Positions 15,826 through 22,919 of a stretch of 40,455 nt of DNA are shown one piece after another. Every line of letters begins with the position of its first letter. Positions within the stretch are counted from its first letter, which is position 1. A program made the position numbers and the translations under genes. Under the pieces are notes generated by a model, which was not told the origin of the DNA, made no database searches, and saw nothing but the letters and a program-made list of their open reading frames with translations. This DNA is from Kurthia zopfii (GTDB lineage Bacteria; Bacillota; Bacilli; Bacillales_A; Planococcaceae): contig NZ_QFVS01000028.1 in the NCBI RefSeq assembly GCF_003143955.1, positions 1-40,455 on the forward strand, read 5' to 3'.

Positions 15826-17262
15826 ATGAAAAGAGAAATTAAAGCAAGATGGACAATATTAACGTTTGGTGTAATGATCACGGCAATGGCGATTGCAGTT
15901 ATAGCCTATGGCTCAAGCCCACACGTACCGTTAGTAGTAGGAACTATTACAGCAGCAATCGTAACTTTAGCTCACGGATTCAAATGGCGTGAAGTGGAAG
16001 AAATGATGTACAAGGGGATTAAATTAGCTTTACCAGCAATCGTAATTATTATGTTAGTTGGATTTACAATTGGCGCCTGGGTAGGTGGCGGTGTAGTTGC
16101 AACAATGATTTATTACGGTTTGAAGTTAATTTCACCTGAATGGTTCTTAATTACAATCGTAATTTTATGTGCTATTGTTTCGTTAGCAATCGGTAGTTCT
16201 TGGTCAACAATGGCTACAGTAGGGGTAGCTGGTATGGGAATTGGCCTAAGTATGGGTATCCCAGCAGCGATGATTGCAGGAGCAGTAATTTCTGGCGCTT
16301 ACTTCGGTGATAAAATGTCACCATTATCTGATACAACAAACTTGGCGGCAGGTTTAACTGGTACGAATCTATTCGATCATATTAAGCATATGCTCTTTAC
16401 GACAGTACCTGGACTTATAATTTCCTTAGTCGTCTTTGGAATCTTAGGGCGTAAATTTGCTCATATTGATATGAATTCTGAAAGCATCACGACAACGTTA
16501 GCAGTATTACAAGACACATTTTACGTATCACCATGGTTATTACTAGTTCCAATCGGTGTAATCGTAATGGTAGCGAAGAAAGTTCCAGCAATTCCAGCAT
16601 TAATTATCGGTATTATTTTTGGTTTCTTATTACAAGTTACAGTTCAAGGTGGTTCAATGCAATTCGCATTAACTACTTTACAAGAAGGTTTCGTTTTAGA
16701 ATCAGGCAATCAATTAGTCGACAAGTTATTTAACCAAGGTGGACTTGATGGCATGATGAACACGGTATCGATGACTGTAATCGCAATGACATTCGGCGGT
16801 ATTTTAGAATACTCTGGTATGTTAAAATCATTAATCCAACAAATTTTGCGTTTTGCAAAATCAACTGGAAGCCTTGTGACTTCAACAATTGCTGCTTGTA
16901 TTTTTACAAACGGTACTTGTTCTGAACAATATATTTCAATCGTAGTCCCTTCACGTATGTTCGTAAAAGCGTACCGTGATCGTGGATTACATTCGAAAAA
17001 CTTATCGCGCGCACTAGAAGATGGTGGTACTTTAACATCTGTATTCTTCCCTTGGAACACTTGTGGTGTGTTTATCTTTGCGACACTTGGGGTGAGTGCA
17101 TTCGAATATGCACCTTACGCAATTTTAAACTTTGTTGTACCAATTATTTCAATCATTTACGCATATGTAGGTTTTGCAATTGTGAAAATGACACCAGAAG
17201 AAATCGCAGAAGCAAAACGCAAAGAGGAAGAAGAAAGCGTTTTAGAACCAACTGTTGTTTAG
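15826..17262 (+). CDS. nhaC: NhaC-family Na+/H+ antiporter
   Basis: A 478-residue polytopic membrane protein with about 11-12 helices. The signature SSWSTMATVGVAGMG followed by AVISGAYFGDKMSPLSDTTN near residues 125-175 is the conserved core of the NhaC family, which includes malate/lactate antiporter MleN and tyrosine transporters. It exchanges sodium for protons, sometimes coupled to an organic acid or amino acid. A second conserved region, FTNGTCSEQYISIVVPSRMF, lies near residue 363. The ATG at 15826 is preferred because AAGGGG lies nine bases upstream; an ATG three codons earlier abuts that site. The cytoplasmic tail is short and acidic (KRKEEEESVLEP). It sits between the hydrolase operon and the regulator-racemase pair, so an amino acid-linked substrate is possible. 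Confidence 0.9.
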   Translation: MKREIKARWTILTFGVMITAMAIAVIAYGSSPHVPLVVGTITAAIVTLAHGFKWREVEEMMYKGIKLALPAIVIIMLVGFTIGAWVGGGVVATMIYYGLKLISPEWFLITIVILCAIVSLAIGSSWSTMATVGVAGMGIGLSMGIPAAMIAGAVISGAYFGDKMSPLSDTTNLAAGLTGTNLFDHIKHMLFTTVPGLIISLVVFGILGRKFAHIDMNSESITTTLAVLQDTFYVSPWLLLVPIGVIVMVAKKVPAIPALIIGIIFGFLLQVTVQGGSMQFALTTLQEGFVLESGNQLVDKLFNQGGLDGMMNTVSMTVIAMTFGGILEYSGMLKSLIQQILRFAKSTGSLVTSTIAACIFTNGTCSEQYISIVVPSRMFVKAYRDRGLHSKNLSRALEDGGTLTSVFFPWNTCGVFIFATLGVSAFEYAPYAILNFVVPIISIIYAYVGFAIVKMTPEEIAEAKRKEEEESVLEPTVV

Positions 17263-17320
17263 TCATAGATTTTATGAAAGGGCTTTATAAATCAGTGAAG
17301 ACTACACTGCTTATATCGCA

Positions 17321-17366
17321 AAAAAAAACCAACCGGTGAATTTCGCTGGTTGGTTTTTCTTTTTTC
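17321..17366. terminator. Bidirectional terminator between nhaC and the regulator gene
   Basis: AAAAACCAACC (17324-17334) pairs with GGTTGGTTTTT (17348-17358), flanked by A and T tracts, between convergent genes. Confidence 0.9.
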
Positions 17367-17367
17367 G

Positions 17368-18579
17368 TCACGTTAAAAAGGTATAAACGGCTTTCGGACG
17401 GCCTTTTTGGTAAGTCATCTCACTTGAAGATTGGACTAAATAGGCATGGTCTAATAATTTCTTAATCGTTCTTTCTGCAGTTCGACGCGTAACATGTAAA
17501 TAATCTGCTAAATCTTGCGCAGTAAATTGATCAGACTGGCGATCCGCAATAAATTGTAGAAATTTTGAAAGTGATAATGAACTTAATTTCGTCTTTTCAG
17601 CCATTAATTTTAATTGTGGCTTATCTAGTTTAAGTGAAATGGAACGTTTTTCAGAAGGAAATGGCCCAAATAATTTCGTACGCTCATCAATCAAGAAAAT
17701 ATCACCTGGTGTAGCGAAATGAATGGCTTCCTGTGCGTGTTGCAATGCTTCAGCCATCGATTCACCATAACCAAATCCCATACGGTACGGTGAATTGAAT
17801 TGAGCTAATACATGAATTAAGTCTTCGCGATCGAGTGCTTGTTGAAGGCGACCAGAAGTCGTATAAAGCTCAAAACGTCCATCCTGCTTCTTTTTATAAC
17901 TCGCGTGGATATATTTCGTAAATTGTATAAAGGATTGAAAATCATCTTCTGAACATTCAATAATACCAGTCGTTGCTCTATTTTCTTTCGATTTTTGCAA
18001 AAGAAGTTCAGATTTTATTTCTTCCATTTTTCGAAGTGTAGCAGATTTAGAATCCTTCATTCGAAAAACGGGAATATTTTCATTCTCCAATTTTTCATAC
18101 AATTGATGTACGCCTGTGACGATTAATTTTACGCTACCTTCATGAAATAGTTGTGTATGTTCTTTATAAAGATGCTGGCTAGTAGATGACAGTATGTAAG
18201 GTAGATCGCCTGTATAATTCATATCATCTAAAATATTCGAAACGAAAGTAGGGTCAATAACATCAATTGCTAGTTCATGTAGTGAGACTTGCTCATTTTG
18301 TAAAATAGACAGTAAAGTAGTTGCAACCGCCGTTTCATCTTGTGCCATATAGTGACAAGGCACAGACAGTTGAGGAACCAGCGGTTGAATCTGTTGGAAG
18401 GGAAGTAAACCACCAACGATGATTGCATCTGCATTTTGTGCAGCGGGTAATAAAGTAATGGCATCTTCAGGTTCCTCATAAATGAAAAATTCTAATTGAA
18501 TATCATCGAGGTTTTGTGAGATACTAGATATATAATTTTTATATGCTTTCGAGCTTATAAAAGCGATTTTAATTGGCAT
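17368..18579 (-). CDS. Transcriptional regulator with C-terminal winged helix, divergent to the racemase
   Basis: A 403-residue regulator. The N terminus (MPIKIAFISSKAYKNYISSI) and residues up to about 170 look like an alpha/beta ligand-sensing domain. Residues 210-310 contain PYRMGFGYGESMAEALQHAQ, a pattern seen in degenerate GGDEF-like or GTP cyclohydrolase III-like domains of bacterial regulators. The last 60 residues form a winged helix-turn-helix (FTAQDLADYLHVTRRTAERT, then IKKLLDHAYL, then GRPKAVYTF). No phosphorylation or membrane signal is visible. AAAGGATG lies before the ATG. It diverges from the racemase gene across 81 bp that hold phased direct repeats, so it very likely controls that operon and itself. 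The effector, perhaps an amino-acid derivative, is inferred. Confidence 0.8.
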   Translation of the reverse strand: MPIKIAFISSKAYKNYISSISQNLDDIQLEFFIYEEPEDAITLLPAAQNADAIIVGGLLPFQQIQPLVPQLSVPCHYMAQDETAVATTLLSILQNEQVSLHELAIDVIDPTFVSNILDDMNYTGDLPYILSSTSQHLYKEHTQLFHEGSVKLIVTGVHQLYEKLENENIPVFRMKDSKSATLRKMEEIKSELLLQKSKENRATTGIIECSEDDFQSFIQFTKYIHASYKKKQDGRFELYTTSGRLQQALDREDLIHVLAQFNSPYRMGFGYGESMAEALQHAQEAIHFATPGDIFLIDERTKLFGPFPSEKRSISLKLDKPQLKLMAEKTKLSSLSLSKFLQFIADRQSDQFTAQDLADYLHVTRRTAERTIKKLLDHAYLVQSSSEMTYQKGRPKAVYTFLT

Positions 18580-18611
18580 CGGTAAACATCCTTTGCTTTT
18601 TATTTTAGTCC

Positions 18612-18644
18612 ATTAAACGACTATTAAACGACAAAATAAACCAC
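18612..18644 (+). promoter_or_regulatory. Phased direct repeats, likely operator of the divergent regulator
   Basis: ATTAAACGAC occurs at 18612-18621 and again at 18623-18632, one helical turn (11 bp) apart, with a degenerate third copy AAATAAACCAC at 18634-18644. They lie in the 81-bp gap between the divergent regulator and racemase genes. Phased direct repeats of this kind are typical regulator binding sites. Confidence 0.6.
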
Positions 18645-18660
18645 TAGGAGTGTATTATAC

Positions 18661-19773
18661 ATGAAAATCAAAGAAATAGAACTATTTGCAATCAATTTAC
18701 CTCTAATCGATCCATTTATTATTAGTTATGCTACATATGATTCAATTCAATCAATCATTGTGAAAATGACGACTGACGATGGGATTGTCGGTTACGGTGA
18801 AGCAGTTCCAGATGAACATATTACAGGCGAAACATGGGAAAGTACTTTTGAAGTATTAAAAAATAAATTAGCACCAGCAGTAATTGGGTTAGATCCTCGT
18901 CAATTTGAAAAATTACATGATGTAATGGATCATGTTGTACGTCCTGCTCCAGCAGCGAAAGCAGCAATCGACATCGCATGTTTCGATATCGCTGGTAAAT
19001 CAATGAATGTACCAGTTTATCAATTATTAGGTGGTCGTTACCACGAGAAATTCCCGATTACACATGTTCTTTCAATCGGCGCTCCAGAAAAAATGGCTGA
19101 AGAAGCAGCGAAGAAAATGGAATTAGGATACACTTCATTCAAAATGAAGGTAGGAACTGAAGTAACGACAGACGTAGCACGTATTAAAGCAGTACGTGAG
19201 AGCGTGGGTGAAGACATCGCCATTCGTGTGGACGTAAACCAAGGATGGGGTAATGCCGCAACTACATTAACGGCACTTCGTAAAATGGAAGGCCTAGACA
19301 TCGATTGGTTAGAACAACCTGTATTAGACAATGATTTCGACGGTCTAGTAGAAATTAAAGCAAAATCAGATGTAACGTTAATGATTGACGAAGGACTTCG
19401 TAGCGAGCGTGATATGCGTGAATTAATCGCAAAACGTGCCGCAGATAAAGCGAATATTAAACTAATGAAATGCGGCGGTATTTACCCAGCAATGAAATTA
19501 GCAGTAATGGCTGAAATGGCGGGCATTGAATGTCAAATTGGTTCAATGGTAGAATCATCAGTTGGTTCAGCAGCTGGATTCCACGTAGCATTTTCTAAAA
19601 AAATTATGGGTAGTGTAGAATTAACAGGTCCAATTAAATTCTCTAAAGATATTGGTGACTTAAAATACGACATCCCATTCATTCAATTAAATGAAAAACC
19701 AGGGCTTGGTATTGATGTAGATGAAAATGTACTTCAAGAATTAACAGCATTCTCAGAGAAAATTACAGAGTAA
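18661..19773 (+). CDS. Enolase-superfamily racemase, N-succinyl amino acid racemase-like
   Basis: A 370-residue member of the muconate lactonising enzyme subgroup. The catalytic set is complete: K161 and K163 (SFKMKVG), metal ligands D191 (DVNQGW), E218 (WLEQP) and D243 (MIDEG), and the opposite Lys in NIKLMKCGGIYPA (267-270). It lacks the DxD that binds the substrate amine in L-Ala-D/L-Glu epimerases. Instead it has SVELTGPIKFSKDIG and QIGSMVESSVGSAAGFHVAF, which I recall from the Bacillus cereus enzyme shown to racemise N-succinyl-Arg and N-succinyl-Lys. That resemblance is from memory. It is followed by a GNAT at 11 bases and controlled from a divergent regulator. A role in D-amino-acid conversion is the best guess; a dipeptide epimerase is the alternative. 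Confidence 0.85.
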   Translation: MKIKEIELFAINLPLIDPFIISYATYDSIQSIIVKMTTDDGIVGYGEAVPDEHITGETWESTFEVLKNKLAPAVIGLDPRQFEKLHDVMDHVVRPAPAAKAAIDIACFDIAGKSMNVPVYQLLGGRYHEKFPITHVLSIGAPEKMAEEAAKKMELGYTSFKMKVGTEVTTDVARIKAVRESVGEDIAIRVDVNQGWGNAATTLTALRKMEGLDIDWLEQPVLDNDFDGLVEIKAKSDVTLMIDEGLRSERDMRELIAKRAADKANIKLMKCGGIYPAMKLAVMAEMAGIECQIGSMVESSVGSAAGFHVAFSKKIMGSVELTGPIKFSKDIGDLKYDIPFIQLNEKPGLGIDVDENVLQELTAFSEKITE

Positions 19774-19784
19774 GAGGTGTTTTG

Positions 19785-20465
19785 ATGGAGAAAATTAGAA
19801 CAGGTCAATTAGGTGAGCATGAATTTTACGTTCGTCATTTAAAAATTGAAGATTTACAAATTATTTTAGAATTGCAAGAAGTGGTGTATGCTTCTTTACC
19901 GGACCAAAGTGTATTACAACCTCTTAGTACGGAGGAGTTCGAATATATTCTAAATGATCAAGGCATCATGATCGGTGTTTTCGTTGAAGAAAAATTAATC
20001 GGTTTCCGTGCATTGCTAGATCCACCACTTGAAGATGAGCATTTAGGTTATGATTGTGGCATAGCGGAAGAAGATTTCTCTAGAGTGTTATATCAAGAAA
20101 TTTCGAATGTATCACCTGAATTTAGAGGATATGGACTTCAGAAGAAGATGGCGCAATGGTCGATGGAAGAAATTGATTTAAATCGCTATGATTATGTATG
20201 TTCGACTGTACAACCTTATAATATTCCAAGTTTAAAAGATAAATTCTCGCAAAATTTAGTAGTAAGAGCATTGAAAATTAAATATGTAGATAAATTACGC
20301 TATGTTTTCTTCAAAGATTTAAAAAATCCGACACCGACTTATAATGAGTCGAAAATAGCTGTAATGAGTGATCAAGACGGCCAAAAAGCACTTTTAAAAG
20401 AAGGTTTTGTTGGAACAAAAATGTATGAAGAAAATAATGAGTGGTTTGTTGTATATGAACGCTAA
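19785..20465 (+). CDS. GNAT-family acyltransferase
   Basis: A 226-residue N-acetyltransferase-fold protein. The acyl-CoA binding loop is visible as VSPEFRGYGLQKKM (about residues 108-121; pattern R/Q-x-x-G-x-G/A), preceded by the beta-strand GVFVEEKLIGFRALLD. The C-terminal half (about 165-226) is longer than the minimal fold and includes an acidic, basic-mixed end. The ATG at 19785 follows AGAGGTG; an upstream TTG codon is not needed. It is 11 bases behind the racemase, so it is co-transcribed. In related loci of Geobacillus an N-succinyltransferase of this fold partners an N-succinyl amino acid racemase, which suggests an acyl-CoA:D-amino acid N-acyltransferase role here; this is inference from context. 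Confidence 0.8.
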   Translation: MEKIRTGQLGEHEFYVRHLKIEDLQIILELQEVVYASLPDQSVLQPLSTEEFEYILNDQGIMIGVFVEEKLIGFRALLDPPLEDEHLGYDCGIAEEDFSRVLYQEISNVSPEFRGYGLQKKMAQWSMEEIDLNRYDYVCSTVQPYNIPSLKDKFSQNLVVRALKIKYVDKLRYVFFKDLKNPTPTYNESKIAVMSDQDGQKALLKEGFVGTKMYEENNEWFVVYER

Positions 20466-20511
20466 AAACAGTCTATAATAAGGTGACTAACATTTTGAGG
20501 AGTGCTATAAA

Positions 20512-21471
20512 ATGACAAAAATCCCTGTAATTATTGACTGTGATCCTGGAATTGATGATGCTATGATGTTGACGTTAGCTTTTGCTCGTCCAGAACTAGA
20601 TATTAAGCTTGTAACAGTAGAAGCTGGTAACTTAACAATGGATAAAACAACGTATAACACTTTAAGTTTTTTAACATATATTAATGAGCGAGTTGAAGTT
20701 GCCAAAGGAATCGAACAACCGATGTTCCGTAAACAAGAAGTTGCGGAAGATATTCATGGTGAAGGTGGACTAGGTAACGTAAAATGGGCTGATCCTTCAT
20801 TTGAAGCAAGTGAACGTCCTGCGATTCAAGCGATGGTGGATACTTTATTAAATGCTGAAGAGCCAGTAACAATTGTTGCGACAGGTCCATTAACGAATAT
20901 AGCAGCATTGTTATTTGCACATCCTGAAGTAAAATCTTTCATTAAACAAATTTCTTGGATGGGTGGCGCGGCAGTCGGTGGTAATATGTCGACTGTAGCA
21001 GAGTTCAATGCGTATGTAGATCCTCATGCAGTAGAATTCGTATTCCGTTCAGGTGTTCCGATTATTATGAGTGGTTTAGATGTAACACATAAAGCGTATA
21101 TTACGCGTGAAGAAATGGCAGACTTAAGTCATTTAGGTACGCCATTTGCAGAAAAAGTCGCTGATATGATGAACTTCTATACATTCACTCAATCGGATAC
21201 ACCATTCTATGTGCCAGGTTTCGAAAAACAAATTCGTGTACATGATATTTGTGCAGTTGCTTGTTTAATTGAGCCAGAGATGTTCAAAGGGGACGATTAC
21301 TTCGTTGAAGTTGAATTAAATGGTTCATTAACGCAAGGTGCTACACTAGTGGATTATACGAATAGAACAGGTAATAAACCGAATGTACATGTGCTGCACA
21401 CTGTAAATCGTGAAGCATTCATTGAATTATTCTTTAATGCAGTTACAACAATCGGTAAAAAAATCCAATAA
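20512..21471 (+). CDS. Inosine-uridine preferring nucleoside hydrolase
   Basis: A 319-residue nucleoside N-ribohydrolase of the IUNH family, which cleaves ribonucleosides to base and ribose. The calcium-site signature DCDPGIDDAMML is at residues 9-20. Further conserved parts are IVATGPLTNIAAL near 122-134, WMGGAAVGGN and FNAYVDPHAVEFVF near 148-178, and the C-terminal VHDICAVACLIEP with its Asp near residue 244. The length is standard. GAGGAG lies before the ATG. It follows the GNAT gene by 46 bases and ends in a strong terminator, so it may be the last gene of the racemase operon or have its own promoter. The link to amino-acid salvage is unclear. Confidence 0.92.
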   Translation: MTKIPVIIDCDPGIDDAMMLTLAFARPELDIKLVTVEAGNLTMDKTTYNTLSFLTYINERVEVAKGIEQPMFRKQEVAEDIHGEGGLGNVKWADPSFEASERPAIQAMVDTLLNAEEPVTIVATGPLTNIAALLFAHPEVKSFIKQISWMGGAAVGGNMSTVAEFNAYVDPHAVEFVFRSGVPIIMSGLDVTHKAYITREEMADLSHLGTPFAEKVADMMNFYTFTQSDTPFYVPGFEKQIRVHDICAVACLIEPEMFKGDDYFVEVELNGSLTQGATLVDYTNRTGNKPNVHVLHTVNREAFIELFFNAVTTIGKKIQ

Positions 21472-21480
21472 TAGAAAAAT

Positions 21481-21496
21481 TGTTTCACATGAAACA
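21481..21496. promoter_or_regulatory. parS-like palindrome
   Basis: TGTTTCACATGAAACA matches the Bacillus parS (Spo0J/ParB) sequence TGTTTCACGTGAAACA at 15 of 16 positions; the difference is in the central CG. It lies between the nucleoside hydrolase stop and its terminator hairpin. It could be a degenerate chromosome-partitioning site or simply a hairpin; central-base changes usually reduce ParB binding. Confidence 0.35.
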
Positions 21497-21531
21497 AGCT
21501 TATGATGAATTTTGCATAAGCTTGTTTTTTT
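21494..21531 (+). terminator. Terminator of the nucleoside hydrolase gene
   Basis: ACAAGCTTATG (21494-21504) pairs perfectly with CATAAGCTTGT (21515-21525) and is followed by a run of T. Confidence 0.93.
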
Positions 21532-21908
21532 GCTCTATTAGATTTAGTGGAGTCTTAAAACAATTCGGTTCTATTATATATGTTGGGGTATTAAAACAAT
21601 TCACGTTGTAACTTTCAGAAAGAACGAATGCTTTCCGCCGACAAGTGCCGCACTATTTCTTTCGATGTTGAACTATGTGAAAAAGCTCATTTTCACCAAT
21701 TCCTTCATACTTAAAGATTCTACAATAAAAAAAGAAAAAGACGTGATTACGTTCATTTCCGAACGAAACCACATCTTCAAATAGTGTCTTACTTTTACAG
21801 TAAGACTGAGAGAATGTTCTAATAGGAGGATAGTAGAATTAAAATGAGAAAAATTTGGTTTCGCTAATATATTAATAAGTTGAAAATTCTGATATTGAAT
21901 ATCTTTTG
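21532..21908. other. Intergenic stretch without a supported gene
   Basis: About 375 bp. Two similar short segments (TCTTAAAACAATTC near 21553 and TATTAAAACAATTCA near 21589) recur 36 bp apart. A GC-richer piece (GAATGCTTTCCGCCGACAAG, near 21628) resembles intergenic repeat debris common in Bacillaceae chromosomes, by memory only. A 97-codon minus-strand frame here overlaps the FhuF-like gene and has no ribosome-binding site; I do not support it. AGTAAGAC-type arms near 21787-21806 could fold into a hairpin downstream of the FhuF-like gene. Confidence 0.4.
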
Positions 21909-22616
21909 CTAAAGTGGGCAAAATCCACATTTTAAAAGTCCAGGAACATCCTTCGAGAAACAACAACTTTTCCTTACAGGAACATTGATTAAATTGCTTG
22001 GATGGTTACCACCTGTATAAGTAGAGAATTTAGATTGTTCACTTATACCTTGCCATGTTTCAGCATTCTCAAGTATTTGTAAGTATTCAATTGCTTCATC
22101 CTCTGTCGCAGGACTAGAAGATAATGTATGGTAATGCCAGAGCATATAGCCAAATACATTTTCCCAGTGCGTTAATGGCGATACGCCACCTAATTTGCGA
22201 AGTTGTGTAAAAATTTGATGACATTGTTCGGTTAAAACTTTTGATACAGCTTGTTGTCGCTCATCTTCATCAATCATGATCCAATCTTCACTACGTGTGA
22301 ACATACATAATGAAGGACGACCGAATTCTTCGCGAACACCGAATTGTAGATTTTCTAATTCACCATCCCACATTTCATCATAAACAGTTAGCATATAAAA
22401 CTGCATAGCAACGAACATACCGTATCTTCTCGTAAAATATGAAATGGCGACAGCATCTTGATCGCTTTGACTAACTGCTTTGAAAATATTTTTTGCATCT
22501 TCTAAAAAGTCATCTTGTAAAATTTGATTTAAATTAAATAAAAAAGTTTGCTCCTCATCTACATAATTACTATAGCTATGTAGTTGCTGTAACTGGTCTT
22601 GAGAAAGTCCACTCAT
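21909..22616 (-). CDS. FhuF-like ferric siderophore reductase (2Fe-2S)
   Basis: A 235-residue protein ending in the FhuF C-terminal iron-sulfur motif C-C-x10-C-x2-C: Cys218, Cys219, Cys230 and Cys233 in SCCFSKDVPGLLKCGFC. FhuF proteins use a [2Fe-2S] cluster to reduce ferric iron bound to siderophores in the cytoplasm. The N-terminal 200 residues are helical and match the family loosely (YFTRRYGMFVAMQFYMLTVY, LTHWENVFGYMLWHYH). Length is close to the family norm. GGGGTG precedes the ATG. A Fur box lies 66-80 bases upstream and overlaps the -35 of its probable promoter (TTATCA, 17 bp, TATGGT on the minus strand), so iron repression is expected. It stands alone; no siderophore transporter gene is adjacent. 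Confidence 0.85.
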   Translation of the reverse strand: MSGLSQDQLQQLHSYSNYVDEEQTFLFNLNQILQDDFLEDAKNIFKAVSQSDQDAVAISYFTRRYGMFVAMQFYMLTVYDEMWDGELENLQFGVREEFGRPSLCMFTRSEDWIMIDEDERQQAVSKVLTEQCHQIFTQLRKLGGVSPLTHWENVFGYMLWHYHTLSSSPATEDEAIEYLQILENAETWQGISEQSKFSTYTGGNHPSNLINVPVRKSCCFSKDVPGLLKCGFCPL

Positions 22617-22658
22617 AATATTTCACCCCTTAATTTCTACTATACATGAAAAAGTTCT

Positions 22659-22708
22659 ACCATATCTATTGACTATTTAATTGATAACGATTATCATTAT
22701 CATATAAA
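22659..22708. promoter_or_regulatory. Fur box with divergent promoters
   Basis: TGATAAC-G-ATTATCA (22682-22696) matches the Fur 7-1-7 inverted repeat (TGATAAT-N-ATTATCA) with one mismatch, and the adjacent ATTATCAT extends it. A minus-strand promoter (TTATCA at 22682-22687, 17 bp, TATGGT at 22659-22664) drives the FhuF-like gene. A plus-strand promoter (TTGATA 22681-22686, 16 bp, TATAAA 22703-22708) would drive a transcript beginning near 22715; an overlapping alternative is TTGACT (22669) with TATCAT (22692). One box can thus repress both directions when iron is sufficient. Confidence 0.75.
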
Positions 22709-22714
22709 GAAAAT

Positions 22715-22872
22715 TACTCCTCCTCTAACATGGATATCAGAGGATACAAAAGCTGCTTTTCTCCAAAAAACAGCAAATAATGCTACAGTTCAAAACCCCC
22801 CTCAAACGGTTCGGAATTTAGTAGCGAATGTAAATCGACAGGGCTTCGCCACTCTGTCGATTTTTTATTTAT
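22715..22872 (+). ncRNA. Candidate Fur-regulated small RNA, FsrA-like
   Basis: A transcript of about 150-160 nt is predicted from the plus-strand promoter inside the Fur box to a strong terminator. It has no credible reading frame; a 16-codon frame at 22730 has no ribosome-binding site. Three pyrimidine-rich segments could pair with Shine-Dalgarno sequences: ACTCCTCCTCTAAC at 22716, a CTCC loop at about 22761-22764 held between GCTG (22752) and CAGC (22771), and a CCCCCCTC run at 22796-22803. The terminator stem AAATCGACAG/CTGTCGATTT (22832-22841, 22854-22863) encloses a GGC-TTC-GCC hairpin and is followed by TTTTTT. Fur control plus unpaired C-rich segments is the layout of B. subtilis FsrA, which silences iron-rich proteins when iron is short. 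The assignment is by design, not by sequence match. Confidence 0.55.
22832..22872 (+). terminator. Terminator of the candidate sRNA
   Basis: Ten-base perfect stem (22832-22841 with 22854-22863), inner GGC/GCC pair set, then six T and ATTTATT. No protein-coding gene on the plus strand precedes it for more than 1.3 kb, so it needs another transcript to explain it. Confidence 0.85.
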
Positions 22873-22883
22873 TAAAATGCACA

Positions 22884-22919
22884 AAAATAGGAATCGCGAT
22901 AAAATGCGATTCCTATTTT
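22884..22919. terminator. Terminator of the pepT operon
   Basis: AAAATAGGAATCGC (22884-22897) pairs with GCGATTCCTATTTT (22906-22919) directly after the stop codon of the EmrE-like gene on the minus strand; A/T tracts on both sides. Confidence 0.9.

Noticed and set aside
21673-21966. 97-codon minus-strand frame overlapping the end of the FhuF-like gene
   Set aside because: No start signal, low-complexity composition, and it overlaps a well-supported gene in another frame.
22730-22780. 16-codon ORF inside the candidate sRNA
   Set aside because: No Shine-Dalgarno sequence; the preceding bases are pyrimidine-rich (CTCCTCCTC), the opposite of a ribosome-binding site.
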